Source: a virus. Taken from it: a stretch of DNA of 44,370 nt. The stretch's first letter is position 1; every line of letters starts with the position of its first letter. The notes beneath the pieces were generated by a model. It saw only the letters and a program-made list of their open reading frames with translations. It searched no databases and was not told the DNA's origin. This document shows, piece by piece, positions 16,997 to 26,232 of this stretch. Location: the IMG/VR virus record IMGVR_UViG_3300020034_000153, positions 1-44,370 of that record, one strand, 5' to 3'. A program made the position numbers and the translations under genes.

Positions 16997-18352
16997 TTAG
17001 TCCTCCATTAAGAATTCTAAAGTTGTCTTACCTTTGAGATCGTTCTTATCATATTTTGTGGCCGATTTATCTGGAGTTCGGCTTTCTCGTTTCTCAGACT
17101 TACGTTCTCTATCATCACTTCTATCTTCTTTATCTTCATTAGTAACACGTTTTCCCATTCCCTTTAAAGCTTCGTTACGGGCCTGTTTTATGACTGCAGG
17201 CAGCAGTGTCTTTGCTTTGGCAAGGAATGCACTACGAACTCTATTAACAGAATCTCTATTCATGTTATCTTCAATAGCTTTCTTCCAAAGCTTATCAACA
17301 AGACTTTTAAATCTAGTATCTTTATTAATTGCAGTTTCAAGGCTTGCCATTGCTTCTTTAACTGCAGTCTTACGGACATATTCCGTCATTGAATCTTTTG
17401 GGTCGATATGAGCTTCAATAGTAGACTTGTACGAATTATTAACACGGGTATTCAAATCTTCTACTGCTTCGGAGAGCTTATTCTTAAGAAATGCTTCTTC
17501 TCTTCTAGAAAGATCAGATTCTTTCTTGGAATGCTCCTCATCGTCAGAAGTCGTATCTTTACTGTAATTAGTAGGAGCCGTTATTTCATCGGAACCAAAT
17601 GCCATCTCATTAAGTAACTGAGCGGCTTTAGTCAATTCTTCGTTATTCTTCTTTTTACCTAAATTAGCCATATTAATAACAGCACTCTTAATAACATTAG
17701 TGATGATATGATTATACGCATTCATATCAACTTCAGCAATAGTCTTCAAGTAATTATCAACAATCTTATTAAATGATTTAGGATTTTCAGACTTAACACT
17801 AGCTAGGATTGTCTTAGTATTACCTTCTAAGACATCCTTCTCAAAGTTGTTAAGTGTTTGAATAGCTTCAACTGCTTTTTTAGCATCATCAATAGTAGGA
17901 AGCAGTTCAGTGTATTGCTGTTCTCGATAGTAAGCTTTCTCTAAATAAGGAAAATCTTTGAAGAGCTCAGGGTACTTCTTGAGGATTTCACGACGACGAA
18001 CAGGAGTAACTAATTCAAGTTTCTCCTCATCGATTTCATCGTCCTCTAAATCATCCTCTAGTTCTTTTAGCTCGTCATCTTCATCTGAGTCTTCATCTGA
18101 ATCTGAATCTGAATCTGAATCTGAATCTTCAGTCTCTTTATCAGATTTCTTAGATTTATCAGATTTATCTTGCTTATCATCTTTATTTTCCTTCTTATCC
18201 TTCTTAGAATCTTTTAAATCAATAACTTCAGACTCATCATCGCTACTGAGGAAATCAATAATATCTTCCTTTCCCATTGAAGGAGGAGGCGGTGTTCCTC
18301 CAGTAGGAGAATCAGGAGGAGAATACAAAAAACTAAACATTCGTCTTGACAT
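16997..18352 (-). CDS. Scaffold-like acidic protein
   Basis: 451 residues. The ATG at 18352 has AAGGA five bases upstream, better than the GTG one codon earlier. After a proline-rich head there is an extreme acidic tract of Ser-Asp and Asp-Glu (about 70-115, DSDSDSDSDEDSDED), encoded in part by a 6-bp DNA repeat near 18094-18127. The rest is Lys/Glu-rich helix with a basic tail (KRVTNEDKEDRSDDRERKSEK). Position between portal and capsid and this charge layout fit an internal scaffolding protein. Confidence 0.6.
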   Translation of the reverse strand: MSRRMFSFLYSPPDSPTGGTPPPPSMGKEDIIDFLSSDDESEVIDLKDSKKDKKENKDDKQDKSDKSKKSDKETEDSDSDSDSDSDEDSDEDDELKELEDDLEDDEIDEEKLELVTPVRRREILKKYPELFKDFPYLEKAYYREQQYTELLPTIDDAKKAVEAIQTLNNFEKDVLEGNTKTILASVKSENPKSFNKIVDNYLKTIAEVDMNAYNHIITNVIKSAVINMANLGKKKNNEELTKAAQLLNEMAFGSDEITAPTNYSKDTTSDDEEHSKKESDLSRREEAFLKNKLSEAVEDLNTRVNNSYKSTIEAHIDPKDSMTEYVRKTAVKEAMASLETAINKDTRFKSLVDKLWKKAIEDNMNRDSVNRVRSAFLAKAKTLLPAVIKQARNEALKGMGKRVTNEDKEDRSDDRERKSEKRESRTPDKSATKYDKNDLKGKTTLEFLMED

Positions 18353-20636
18353 CACTATCCTTTTTAATGGGTGCGTCTAAGTCGCTATTGGGCTTTTTAC
18401 CAGGAGCGGCACCTTGCTCTTGACTAGCCATTTGTTCCGCCATCATTGCGTTTTGAATTTCAGTAAAATGTAATTTACCATGTAATAATACATTCATATA
18501 ACCTTCAGGATTAGACTGCTTAGTTTGCCTTCCAGCTTCGCTTGTAATCCACTTGCGGCAGATTTCAAACTCTACTTCATTATTATCGTAGATGGGATCA
18601 ATTTCAACAGATGGTATGAATTCTTCGCCTGTTTCAGGATCCATTCCAGTAGGAATTGGCTGTGAGTCAAGCAGAATCTTAATTTCATCATATTGCTTAA
18701 TCATGCTATCTTCATTAGGAACAAACAAATCAACAATTCCTAATGCGTCATGAAGCAACGAGATATTTTCAGGAGCGGCTAGAATCTTAAGAACTTCAGG
18801 ATTTCCATTCTTGAAGAGTTCCATAACCGTGTCTTTAATCTGCGACCAAGTCATAGGCAGATTTTCATTTGCCTCTAACTCAACCTTACCTACCTTACCT
18901 TCTAAGTCAGCTTTACGAATGAAGACGTTAACGAAGTTTCCATCATCGAGTTTCTGGACATCCTTCTCATCTTCTTTAACACCCTTAATATACATTGGAA
19001 CAACTTTGGAAAATAAAGTCTTCCAGGTTGTAGTAAATAACTTCCAATTATTTTGAAGTCTCTGTAATGCCTGAGCACGAGACATTGAATACTGAGAAGC
19101 TGTTTCAGTTCCTTGCATACTTCCACCAAACAGTGATGGGAGAGCACCAGAAACTAATTGACCTAACGATTGAATATTTGTAGAAAAAGGTATTACTTCA
19201 GAACTTAAAGTAGCCGTTCTCATCTCGAAGAATCCGTCGGCTAATGACTTTCCTGTTTTAGGAGTAGCCGGAAAGACTCCACCTGGAGTAGTTTCGGTCT
19301 GACCGTAAGCATCGAAATTCAACACTCCGGGGTCAGCAAATGTCTGGCTGATTCCATGCTCAATAGTCTGTAGAACAAGTGAAATCAAGTCGTTAGTGAT
19401 TTCTTGAATAGAAACTAAACTCTGACCTAATGGGTCAAAGTGTAAGTAATCAGAAAGAGGATTCTCGGTAAGAGTCCAGTAATCATCAAGACACTCATTG
19501 TGAGCTTCAGCAAAGCTATCATTAATATAGACAACTCTAACGCCATCTGGAAATTTCTTCTTTAACTCATTAACGGCTCTATCGTCAGCAAGAATATTAA
19601 ATTTAGCTGGGCGAATCCATGCTTGATGTTTAGTAACTACGTTAGTAGGAAACTCACCTTGGTATTGAGGACTGAGGCGTCCCCACTGATCATAATTCTC
19701 GTATGAACCATGATTACCTTTAATAGCCTCACGAAGCTTTTTAGAACCTCGGAGATGCTGAAATTCATCCATAGCTATAGTATAATCAATTTCCCGACTT
19801 AAAATTAAATATGGACAGTCAGCTTGCCCTCTAGCATACGAAGGTACTTTTACGTAAAGACCTCCATACACCTCAATACAAACTCTAGCTTTTGGTTCAT
19901 TCGTAGAACCTACAAACTTAGGAACAATTAATCTCTTAGCAGATAAAGTTGGTTGGACAATCTCTAGACAATTAGGACATAAATCTAAATTATCCTCATT
20001 TAATTCATCATCAATCTTTACATCAGTATCGTCCTTACCAAACTTATCTCTAAGCTGGTCATCTATTTCATCATCCATTGGAAAGCCACACGCAGGACAC
20101 GTTGTGACTTTATGAAATTCATCTACATTTTCATATTCAGTTTTAGTATAGGTTCCGTAAGACTTATCACATTTAGAATAATTATGAAACGCAGTCATAC
20201 CTTCAGTGGCAAAAATAAATAAGGCATGTATCCAGATAAGGCTAGCATTACTATGACGGTATACTAATTGAGAAATTTTATCGCCGGCTTTGGCAGTTGC
20301 AATGTCCAAAGTGTTATCAGCATCATCTGGAAAACACTTAATTGGTGGAACAGTTACTGAAAGAGCGGCGATAATTGATTCAAGATAAGCTCTATAAACA
20401 TTAATAGGCTTATCATAAGCACCTTGGTCTGTATCGGCATCTTGAGTTTCATCCCAGATACGCCAATCATGAGCAACTTCTGAGTACCAAATTCTCTGAA
20501 ATCCTTCCCAGAGAAGCTTTAAACGTCTCCACTGACGAATTTGACGTTCACGAACAGATTTATCCTCTGCAACGCAGTCATCGTAGACTGATTTGAGGAG
20601 GACTTCCATCTCTTCTGTCAGTTCGACTTTAGCCAT
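18333..20636 (-). CDS. Portal protein with zinc-binding insertion
   Basis: 767 residues. Long helices at the N-terminus (VRERQIRQWRRLKLLWEGFQRIW), a clip/stem region with FDPLGQSLVSIQEITNDLISLVLQTIEHG and the A-rich TETASQYSMSRAQALQRLQNNWK helix match the dodecameric portal of short-tailed phages. Unusually, residues about 180-235 hold paired CPAC and CPNC knuckles separated by an acidic loop (DDEIDDQLRDKFGKDD), which looks like a zinc ribbon insertion. The C-terminus is disordered and acidic. Confidence 0.7.
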   Translation of the reverse strand: MAKVELTEEMEVLLKSVYDDCVAEDKSVRERQIRQWRRLKLLWEGFQRIWYSEVAHDWRIWDETQDADTDQGAYDKPINVYRAYLESIIAALSVTVPPIKCFPDDADNTLDIATAKAGDKISQLVYRHSNASLIWIHALFIFATEGMTAFHNYSKCDKSYGTYTKTEYENVDEFHKVTTCPACGFPMDDEIDDQLRDKFGKDDTDVKIDDELNEDNLDLCPNCLEIVQPTLSAKRLIVPKFVGSTNEPKARVCIEVYGGLYVKVPSYARGQADCPYLILSREIDYTIAMDEFQHLRGSKKLREAIKGNHGSYENYDQWGRLSPQYQGEFPTNVVTKHQAWIRPAKFNILADDRAVNELKKKFPDGVRVVYINDSFAEAHNECLDDYWTLTENPLSDYLHFDPLGQSLVSIQEITNDLISLVLQTIEHGISQTFADPGVLNFDAYGQTETTPGGVFPATPKTGKSLADGFFEMRTATLSSEVIPFSTNIQSLGQLVSGALPSLFGGSMQGTETASQYSMSRAQALQRLQNNWKLFTTTWKTLFSKVVPMYIKGVKEDEKDVQKLDDGNFVNVFIRKADLEGKVGKVELEANENLPMTWSQIKDTVMELFKNGNPEVLKILAAPENISLLHDALGIVDLFVPNEDSMIKQYDEIKILLDSQPIPTGMDPETGEEFIPSVEIDPIYDNNEVEFEICRKWITSEAGRQTKQSNPEGYMNVLLHGKLHFTEIQNAMMAEQMASQEQGAAPGKKPNSDLDAPIKKDSDVKTNV

Positions 20637-20642
20637 TAGTAA

Positions 20643-20951
20643 TTAACCGCGAACGCCAGTAATACCAGAAGGAACAGGTCTATCTTCTTTACGCATAAAC
20701 AAATCATTAAACTTATTAAACAGACCTTTCTTTTTCTGAGTTACTTCAAATTTCTTCTTCGGCTTAGATTTGATTTTAGATTCAGTTGGAATACTTGTCA
20801 TAGATGCTTGGCGTGCAAGTTTACTTCCAGCCAAATCAGGATTCTTAACAAAAGCAAACTTAGAACCGAATGAGTCTTTAGTTCCTACACTAGTAGTAAA
20901 TCCAGTTGCATGAACTGGTTGCTTTTTAGAAGGACCTGTATTAACTGGCAT
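20643..20951 (-). CDS. Small basic protein between portal and terminase
   Basis: 102 residues, strongly basic and low in hydrophobics (SKIKSKPKKKFEVTQKKKGLFNKFNDLFMRKED), mostly disordered. Overlaps the upstream gene by 11 bases. No family recognised; could bind DNA or the terminase-portal interface during packaging (inference from charge and place). Confidence 0.45.
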   Translation of the reverse strand: MPVNTGPSKKQPVHATGFTTSVGTKDSFGSKFAFVKNPDLAGSKLARQASMTSIPTESKIKSKPKKKFEVTQKKKGLFNKFNDLFMRKEDRPVPSGITGVRG

Positions 20952-21339
20952 TTGATTTTACCGTTTCAGTCTCAGCTACTCCAAGTTCCTTCTCAATATC
21001 TTCAACAGTTAATGGCTTACCTTGATTCGAATCAGCCGTTGTTGTGGCTTTATTAGCTTCGAGTGCTCTTAACTTAGCTCTATCTTCAGCCTCAAGCATT
21101 TGCTGACGAACCTTCCAATTCATATGTTTACTTGTAATAGGAATTAGATTACGAGTATCGACTGGCTTATCTTCGATTACTGGAGGAGTCAGAATTCTAT
21201 CAAGTAAATCCCTATTAGCTTGATTAACTAATGCAAGCTGAGTCTTAAGAGTCTCGCAGCTTTCACAGTAAGTTAACTCTCTCTTACGTTCCTTGAAGGA
21301 AGTTCGAATCTCTAAGTATTCTCGAAGCCAGCCAAACAT
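20941..21339 (-). CDS. Small helical protein behind large terminase
   Basis: 132 residues. An amphipathic N-terminal segment (MFGWLREYLEIRTSFKERKRELTYC) is followed by a Cx2-spaced CESCETL and a coiled helix (LALVNQANRDLLDRILT, MLEAEDRAKLRALEANKA). The layout is like the small protein found next to terminase in many short-tailed phages. Starts one base after the terminase stop. Function unknown. Confidence 0.45.
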   Translation of the reverse strand: MFGWLREYLEIRTSFKERKRELTYCESCETLKTQLALVNQANRDLLDRILTPPVIEDKPVDTRNLIPITSKHMNWKVRQQMLEAEDRAKLRALEANKATTTADSNQGKPLTVEDIEKELGVAETETVKSNAS

Positions 21340-23025
21340 TTAGTTCCTTCTCTTCTTATGAAATCGACTGACCATTCCAGTCTTATTCTCAGCTTCGAGA
21401 GTTCTCATGTTACGATAGAACGCTGTGAAATCGTTATTAGCAGAAAGTTGTGCAATTAATGCAGCTTCTTTCTGAACACGATTGAATTCTTCACCTGCAT
21501 CTTCAAAATAACGTTCAGCAGTGTCTACTGCGTAACGTAAATCATCATAAGGATCATCACCTTCAAACTCGGCAACGTCCTCAGCAGGTTTACCATCCTT
21601 ACCTTTCTTATCATAATTACATGCTTTAATTGATTCAATCATCACCGGACAACAGTTAGGGTGTCCTTCATGATTGTCTTCTTTACAGTTAAAAATTTGA
21701 AGTTTTGGTAAATTCGTTTCTTCAACTATTGTATTATCAAATATACTTAAATACTTCTCGTATTCAATCTGACCTTTGATGCGATAGATACGCATCGCAT
21801 ACTCTTCATTATATACAAGTTGCTCAGCTTTAGGAACTGTAGGCTTCTGCTTAAATCTAAGATATTCATGAATTAACATTTTACCAGCTACCCGACTTCC
21901 AGAAGTATTATTAGATAACTCGATAGGACAACCTAATGCTTCTTCAATCTGAGTCTGAACTGTATGTTCAAGTCCTCTATCTTGACTTGCTGACTTACAG
22001 AACTTAACTGACTTTGGCTTTTCTAGTTCAAGAAAATGTTTGATAATCGGTGCCCACATTTCAATCTTAGTTTTCTGCCAATATAATTCACGATATAAAT
22101 ACAATCTCTTTTGCGGACTTACAGCATAGAATCCGATGTAAGTCATAGCCGCAAATCCCCAGTCACCTACAATAAATTTAGGCCACCAACCGGGAATCTC
22201 GAATGGTTCAACTACATGTATAGCATTTTCTGGTTCATCTGGGTATTTACGATCTCTGAATTCATCGAATACCTGTCCTAGATATGCTGACCAATCACCA
22301 AATTTCTTAGCTTTTCTTTCAGCGTCAGGACGTCCATCAAGAGACTGAGCATAAGTAGGATCAATATGTTCTTTATTATCTTCAAGTGTTGCATGAATAT
22401 AAATCCTTTTATTTCCTCCCCTACCTGAAATAATTACTCCACCTTTTGGATTTGGATCAATAAATCTTTTCTTAGTGAATGTATGCCCAATACCTCCAGG
22501 CATTGCAGCTGCTCGTGTGATTGCTGGTAGTCCTGTTCCTACTGGTGCTCTATTTCTTTCAAATGCAATGTAAAGATAAATGTATTCAGTACAATTGGTA
22601 AGCTCATCTGGTGTGAAGAGAGAGATTTCCATAGAATCGAAATTATGAACATCCTTCTCTTCTTCACAGTGTGCTAAGAATATTTGGGCACCGTCATTAC
22701 TTAATCCACGACCGCCATATTGATCTGGTCTAGGAAACGTCCAAATCATATCAGAGCCGTTGTAGGTAGCTCCAAAATGGCGGTAAATATCTCGTGTCCT
22801 GCCTACAATTTCTTTCTTAAGGTCAGGACGTGTACGCCGCATGAATACCTGTTTAAACTTAGGATTCTCATGCCACTTATGAACAATACCATACATTAAT
22901 AATACGTCAGACTTACCAGAACCGGCACCTCCACCATAAAGAGCTTCTTTAATGGTAGGAGGAATAGATAGAAACTGTTCCTGTTTAGGATTGGGTTTCC
23001 ATATGTGTGCTGGTAGCTGGTCCAC
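21340..23025 (-). CDS. terL: Terminase large subunit
   Basis: 561 residues. Walker A GGGAGSGKS (31-39), Walker B with catalytic acid in ISLFTPDE (D140, E141) and a C-terminal RNase-H-like nuclease with D288 in FIVGDWGFA and the late acidic cluster GDDPYDDLRYAVDT identify the DNA-packaging motor. It hydrolyses ATP to pump DNA through the portal and cuts the concatemer. Packaging type (headful or defined ends) cannot be read from this sequence alone. Confidence 0.93.
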   Translation of the reverse strand: MDQLPAHIWKPNPKQEQFLSIPPTIKEALYGGGAGSGKSDVLLMYGIVHKWHENPKFKQVFMRRTRPDLKKEIVGRTRDIYRHFGATYNGSDMIWTFPRPDQYGGRGLSNDGAQIFLAHCEEEKDVHNFDSMEISLFTPDELTNCTEYIYLYIAFERNRAPVGTGLPAITRAAAMPGGIGHTFTKKRFIDPNPKGGVIISGRGGNKRIYIHATLEDNKEHIDPTYAQSLDGRPDAERKAKKFGDWSAYLGQVFDEFRDRKYPDEPENAIHVVEPFEIPGWWPKFIVGDWGFAAMTYIGFYAVSPQKRLYLYRELYWQKTKIEMWAPIIKHFLELEKPKSVKFCKSASQDRGLEHTVQTQIEEALGCPIELSNNTSGSRVAGKMLIHEYLRFKQKPTVPKAEQLVYNEEYAMRIYRIKGQIEYEKYLSIFDNTIVEETNLPKLQIFNCKEDNHEGHPNCCPVMIESIKACNYDKKGKDGKPAEDVAEFEGDDPYDDLRYAVDTAERYFEDAGEEFNRVQKEAALIAQLSANNDFTAFYRNMRTLEAENKTGMVSRFHKKRRN

Positions 23026-23051
23026 TGGTTCTCAGATAATCTAAAATGAAA

Positions 23052-23417
23052 CTAATTAATACTGAAGTTAACAGGAGAACTAGGAAGTGATACAACAACA
23101 TTAAGTGTTACAGTTGGTGAAACACCCCAAATATTACTAGCCTGCAATGTAAATGTGTGTGGTCCAGTCGTTGTAATTGTAACCTGCTGAGTAAGACCGG
23201 TAGGAGTTCCAACTACAACTCCATCTTGCTTAACAATATAATTGTCAACGGCTCCGTTAACAGCGTTGACTGGGCCTGCTACCCAACCTAATGTCTTAGT
23301 AATTGGAAGAGATTGAGCATGAACAATAATAGTACCAGGAATAACAATTGGAGAATTCTTACCTGAACAAGCGTAAGCGATAGCAAAGATTACTGCAACA
23401 ATAGCTAACTTCTTCAT
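23052..23417 (-). CDS. Phage lipoprotein with Ig/FnIII-like domain
   Basis: 121 residues. A short signal peptide MKKLAIVAVIFAIAYAC ends in a lipobox-like A-Y-A-C (C17), followed by a beta-sandwich of about 85 residues (TKTLGWVAGP... YIVKQDGVVVGTPTGLTQQVTITTTGPHTFTLQASN) resembling fibronectin III or Ig folds. It should be exported and anchored in the membrane. Phage lipoproteins in late or lysogenic operons often block superinfection; that role here is inference. Confidence 0.6.
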   Translation of the reverse strand: MKKLAIVAVIFAIAYACSGKNSPIVIPGTIIVHAQSLPITKTLGWVAGPVNAVNGAVDNYIVKQDGVVVGTPTGLTQQVTITTTGPHTFTLQASNIWGVSPTVTLNVVVSLPSSPVNFSIN

Positions 23418-23809
23418 TACTTCTTATGCTCCTCTATCTTCAGTTCAGGTTTGTTCTTAAATGTTTCAGTCGAAGCTTCATTGGTAATAGGCTTATTAGA
23501 GGCAGCCACAAAAGTATCAGTATTAGGAATAGTTTTAATACCGGCAATCAGCCTGTCAACATTCTCATCATAAACTTCTAATGCTTTACTCTCATTTAAA
23601 GAGCTAGGATTGATAGCATTGATAGTACGGACAGTAGCAATGATTGTATCCCGTGCAATCTTCTTCTTGTCCTTACCGGGAAGACCAGTCTCTTCAGCCA
23701 ACGTAACAGCGGCTGTAATTAATTCATTATATGGTTGTGCCTTTGGAACGAATCCTAAAATCAAAGGAACAAATCGAACTAAATTCTTGAGAAACCCACC
23801 GAAGCTCAT
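23417..23809 (-). CDS. Protein of unknown function before the lipoprotein
   Basis: 130 residues with a hydrophobic N-terminal helix (FGGFLKNLVRFVPLILGFVP), then a helical LITAAVTLAEETG...KKIARDTIIATVRTINAI and a Lys/Glu tail. It overlaps both neighbours and sits between the two-helix membrane protein and the lipoprotein, so a lysis or envelope role is possible. Confidence 0.4.
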   Translation of the reverse strand: MSFGGFLKNLVRFVPLILGFVPKAQPYNELITAAVTLAEETGLPGKDKKKIARDTIIATVRTINAINPSSLNESKALEVYDENVDRLIAGIKTIPNTDTFVAASNKPITNEASTETFKNKPELKIEEHKK

Positions 23810-24078
23810 TTTCCATTTCTCCTATCAGGTTGAGGATCATCTATTCGATCATCTTGTGACTTAGTAACTTTGCGAAGTAAATCTATTACATTAATACCTA
23901 GAGCTCCACCAATAGTAACTACTACTGAGAAGCCTAATCCAAAAATCTCACCAACTCCAGCCGGCGACTGAAAATCAGTCCATGCTGTATGCTTAGCTAG
24001 AATACCAGAACCGAAGTAGAAGAATGCTGCAAGACCGGCTAGGAATACAGTGAGTGCAACCTTCTGTCTTGTTTGCAC
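23806..24078 (-). CDS. Two-helix membrane protein (holin candidate)
   Basis: 90 residues from a GTG start with AGGGA upstream. Two hydrophobic spans: about 8-24 (ALTVFLAGLAAFFYFGS) and 43-66 (VGEIFGLGFSVVVTIGGALGINVI), with a charged C-terminal tail. This fits a holin or another inner-membrane phage protein. It is the second such candidate in the genome (other at 3498-3674). Confidence 0.5.
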   Translation of the reverse strand: MQTRQKVALTVFLAGLAAFFYFGSGILAKHTAWTDFQSPAGVGEIFGLGFSVVVTIGGALGINVIDLLRKVTKSQDDRIDDPQPDRRNGK

Positions 24079-24142
24079 TAAGTTCCCTAAATCTGAAATC
24101 TAAAACTTAAAGCTTAAAATTCACAATCGGAGCAATTGGAAT

Positions 24143-24898
24143 CTATGGAACTATTAAATAGGTAAATGAAAATGAATAGAAACGATTAGTTGTACTAACT
24201 GTAGTCCAACGAAATTCTGCTGTGTCTGTTGCTAAATCTGCTGCTATCCTCACTCCTTCAGCAGATAATGTAGTAAGAGCCGTTCCTCCAGCTTGCTCAG
24301 GTGATGCAATAGCAGATGCAATAGGAAGTGACATGTGAAAATTAGTATCGCCTATAGCAGTTGGGTCAGCATCGAATCGACCACTTACTGTAACTACATT
24401 GCCTACACGCATATACTGTGTAGTATAAGCAGTTGTTGCATCTAAATTTGTAATGGAAGTTAGTGTAGGAGTGTAAGTTTGAGTTGCATTACTTACACCG
24501 GTTCCTCCGTTAGCGGCTGGAAGAGTGTCACCAAGTGATGTAATTACACCAGTAGTTGCGGCTCCTCTAAGGATACCAGAACTTAAAGATCCAATAGCCT
24601 GCTCAGCAGATAATCCAGTATTAGCAGTCTGAACAATGTATGTAGCATTCGCTGGAGCAAATCCAGATGAACCATTACCGGCTACTAATAGATTACCATT
24701 AGCATCCACTCGTAGCCTAGCATTATTAAATGTAACTGTATTGATTGGAGGAGTTTGAGCTGCTGAGCTTACTAATAAATATCCTAGTGAATCAACTTTA
24801 ACTCTAATCTGTGATGGAGTCTGTCCTAGTAATATAGTAGATGTTAATATTGCTACAGTACTAAAAGCTATCAGCTTTAATTTCAATTTCAGTTTCAT
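24143..24898 (-). CDS. Secreted fibre-like protein
   Basis: 251 residues. A real-looking signal peptide opens it: n-region MKLKLKLKL, hydrophobic core IAFSTVAILTSTILLG, then QT. The body has two copies of a short repeat (IRVKVDSLGYLLVS and LRVDANGNLLVA), the tail-fibre linker LPAANGGTGVSNA and a fibre-tip-like beta domain (TQYMRVGNVVTVSGRFDAD). An export signal on a fibre-like protein is unusual for a virion part and suggests it acts at the host surface. Confidence is good for features, low for role. Confidence 0.5.
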   Translation of the reverse strand: MKLKLKLKLIAFSTVAILTSTILLGQTPSQIRVKVDSLGYLLVSSAAQTPPINTVTFNNARLRVDANGNLLVAGNGSSGFAPANATYIVQTANTGLSAEQAIGSLSSGILRGAATTGVITSLGDTLPAANGGTGVSNATQTYTPTLTSITNLDATTAYTTQYMRVGNVVTVSGRFDADPTAIGDTNFHMSLPIASAIASPEQAGGTALTTLSAEGVRIAADLATDTAEFRWTTVSTTNRFYSFSFTYLIVP

Positions 24899-24900
24899 AA

Positions 24901-25260
24901 CTAAGAACCTACATAACTGACGTTGAATGTTCCGCCAACAACATTTTCACTTACTCGAATGCGAATGAATAAGTAAACTCCTTCAACAGTAACAATTACC
25001 ATTGTAGCAGTAATACCAGTAGTAAGCGTAATCTCATTAGTAATTGGACCAAAATCATTAAAGTCAGTTGGAGAAGCTACAAGGTCAGTTGACTCAATTA
25101 CTATCTTACCAGCAGTGATGTTAGCGGCTGGATATGTTTGGATATAAAAAGTATGGTGCTTAAAGCTATTAGGAATAGCAATGATAATACTTTCACCAGT
25201 ATCTACAGGCTCAGCGAAGAATTGTAATTTAGTGCCACGAGTAGCTGATTTAATTGGCAT
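24901..25260 (-). CDS. Small beta protein (virion surface candidate)
   Basis: 119 residues, beta-rich, one domain (KLQFFAEPVDTGESIIIAIPNSFKHHTFYIQTYP ... EGVYLFIRIRVSE). Three bases upstream of the secreted fibre-like gene. Resembles small decoration or fibre-associated proteins. No specific family. Confidence 0.4.
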   Translation of the reverse strand: MPIKSATRGTKLQFFAEPVDTGESIIIAIPNSFKHHTFYIQTYPAANITAGKIVIESTDLVASPTDFNDFGPITNEITLTTGITATMVIVTVEGVYLFIRIRVSENVVGGTFNVSYVGS

Positions 25261-25333
25261 TACCCTTTATTTTCTTTCCTGCTGAGATTGATGCTTGATA
25301 GAATGTATTTCATTTCTGAAACTCTAACAAGTA

Positions 25334-25549
25334 TTAGCTAATTACGATAGTATAGTTTCCGCCGCTGATTGCAACAGTGAAAACAGTAGCCGCTGAGATA
25401 TCGTAAGTTTGAGGATTAACTCCGTTAATTAAGTCAACTGTTAATAGTCCAGCCGGAATGTCAACGCTAAATTTAGCCACGTTGGCAATAACTAATCCAG
25501 TCGCAACTAATCCTGCACCGCTTGCTCCGGTAACTGTAACTTGGCTCAT
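25334..25549 (-). CDS. Small beta protein of unknown function
   Basis: 71 residues, no charged clusters, alternating Val/Thr/Ala strands (VTVTGASGAGLVATG... DISAATVFTVAISGGNYTIVIS). AAGGAGACTAAAAA ribosome site upstream. Possibly a surface or tip protein like its neighbours. Confidence 0.4.
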   Translation of the reverse strand: MSQVTVTGASGAGLVATGLVIANVAKFSVDIPAGLLTVDLINGVNPQTYDISAATVFTVAISGGNYTIVIS

Positions 25550-25578
25550 TTTTTAGTCTCCTTGAAAGTGAATGTGAA

Positions 25579-25977
25579 TTATTCAGAAACGTGAATCGTT
25601 TCGTAGTTAGTTTCCTGATTGAAGGTAGGACTGTAAACAATAATCTGAGGCATGTTAACACCGTCTCTATTCTTATTGTTCTCAGCGTTAACAATCTTAT
25701 TCATCTCGCCAGCAACAGCGGCTAATTTCTCAGCTTTTATTTCAGGAATGCGAATCTTCAATTCGTCCATTGCAGCGTTCATAATATCTAATGCTTTATG
25801 CTTAGCTGAGTTAGATTGACTAGCTAACTTTTCATCTACATCCTTCATTACATCTGTAATTTTAGGAGGCATGCAAGGAATAATATTCTTCTTAGCTGAA
25901 CCTAAAGAATTCAGTCTATTAAGAAGATTCATAGGAGATTCAATTCTAACTTGAATCTGCTCTTCTGTTAAAATCAT
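25579..25977 (-). CDS. First late gene; small-terminase-like candidate
   Basis: 132 residues; start chosen at the ATG behind CGGAGGAAATAAT, since the longer in-frame start lacks a ribosome site. Sequence: N-terminal helices (MILTEEQIQVRIESPMNLLNRL), a helical middle (AAMDELKIRIPEIKAEKLAAVAGEMNKIV) and a short C-terminal strand (PQIIVYSPTF...NYETIHVSE). This layout resembles small terminase or DNA-recognition proteins in related phages, but the assignment is weak. It is the 5'-most gene of the leftward operon, right behind the leftward promoter. Confidence 0.35.
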   Translation of the reverse strand: MILTEEQIQVRIESPMNLLNRLNSLGSAKKNIIPCMPPKITDVMKDVDEKLASQSNSAKHKALDIMNAAMDELKIRIPEIKAEKLAAVAGEMNKIVNAENNKNRDGVNMPQIIVYSPTFNQETNYETIHVSE

Positions 25978-26087
25978 ATTATTTCCTCCGACAAACCGAA
26001 ACCCAAGCCTGAGCAAGTCTAACACAATCCCTCATCCCTGTCAACCTCAAAATCTGCACATATTGCGTTCATATCCTCACGACGCGA

Positions 26088-26116
26088 GTGAACATTTCAC
26101 CGAATGAACATTTCAC
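26088..26116. promoter_or_regulatory. Paired dyad operators (TGAACATTTCA type)
   Basis: Two copies of a short dyad, GTGAACATTTCAC (26088-26100) and ATGAACATTTCAC (26104-26116), lie 16 bp apart in the leader of the leftward operon. A third copy is at 28367-28379. The half-sites TGAA/TTCA are symmetric around CAT, as expected for a dimeric regulator. Confidence 0.5.
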
Positions 26117-26189
26117 TTTTTACGTTTTCTCCCTGAATTCTTGACTTGTTCTCTTTTGTTTATTTCTAGCTTTCAGAATTAAGTTATTC

Positions 26190-26218
26190 ATTTTCTTACC
26201 TGAGTTATTCATTGTCAA
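26190..26218 (-). promoter_or_regulatory. Leftward (late operon) promoter candidate
   Basis: On the minus strand a perfect -35 TTGACA (26218-26213) is followed after 17 bp by GAAAAT (26195-26190), a weak -10. Transcription would start near 26183 and run into the leftward operon. The -10 is poor, so an activator may be needed, which would suit a late promoter. Confidence 0.4.
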
Positions 26219-26232
26219 TAGCGCGCAATACT

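Noticed and set aside
18094-18127. 6-bp tandem TCTGAA repeat as a regulatory microsatellite
   Set aside because: It is in frame and encodes the Ser-Asp tract of the scaffold-like protein, so coding repetition explains it.
17958-18380. Plus-strand Ser-rich ORF opposite the scaffold-like gene
   Set aside because: Shadow of the Asp/Ser-rich acidic tract; the Ser runs are what antisense reading of that repeat gives.
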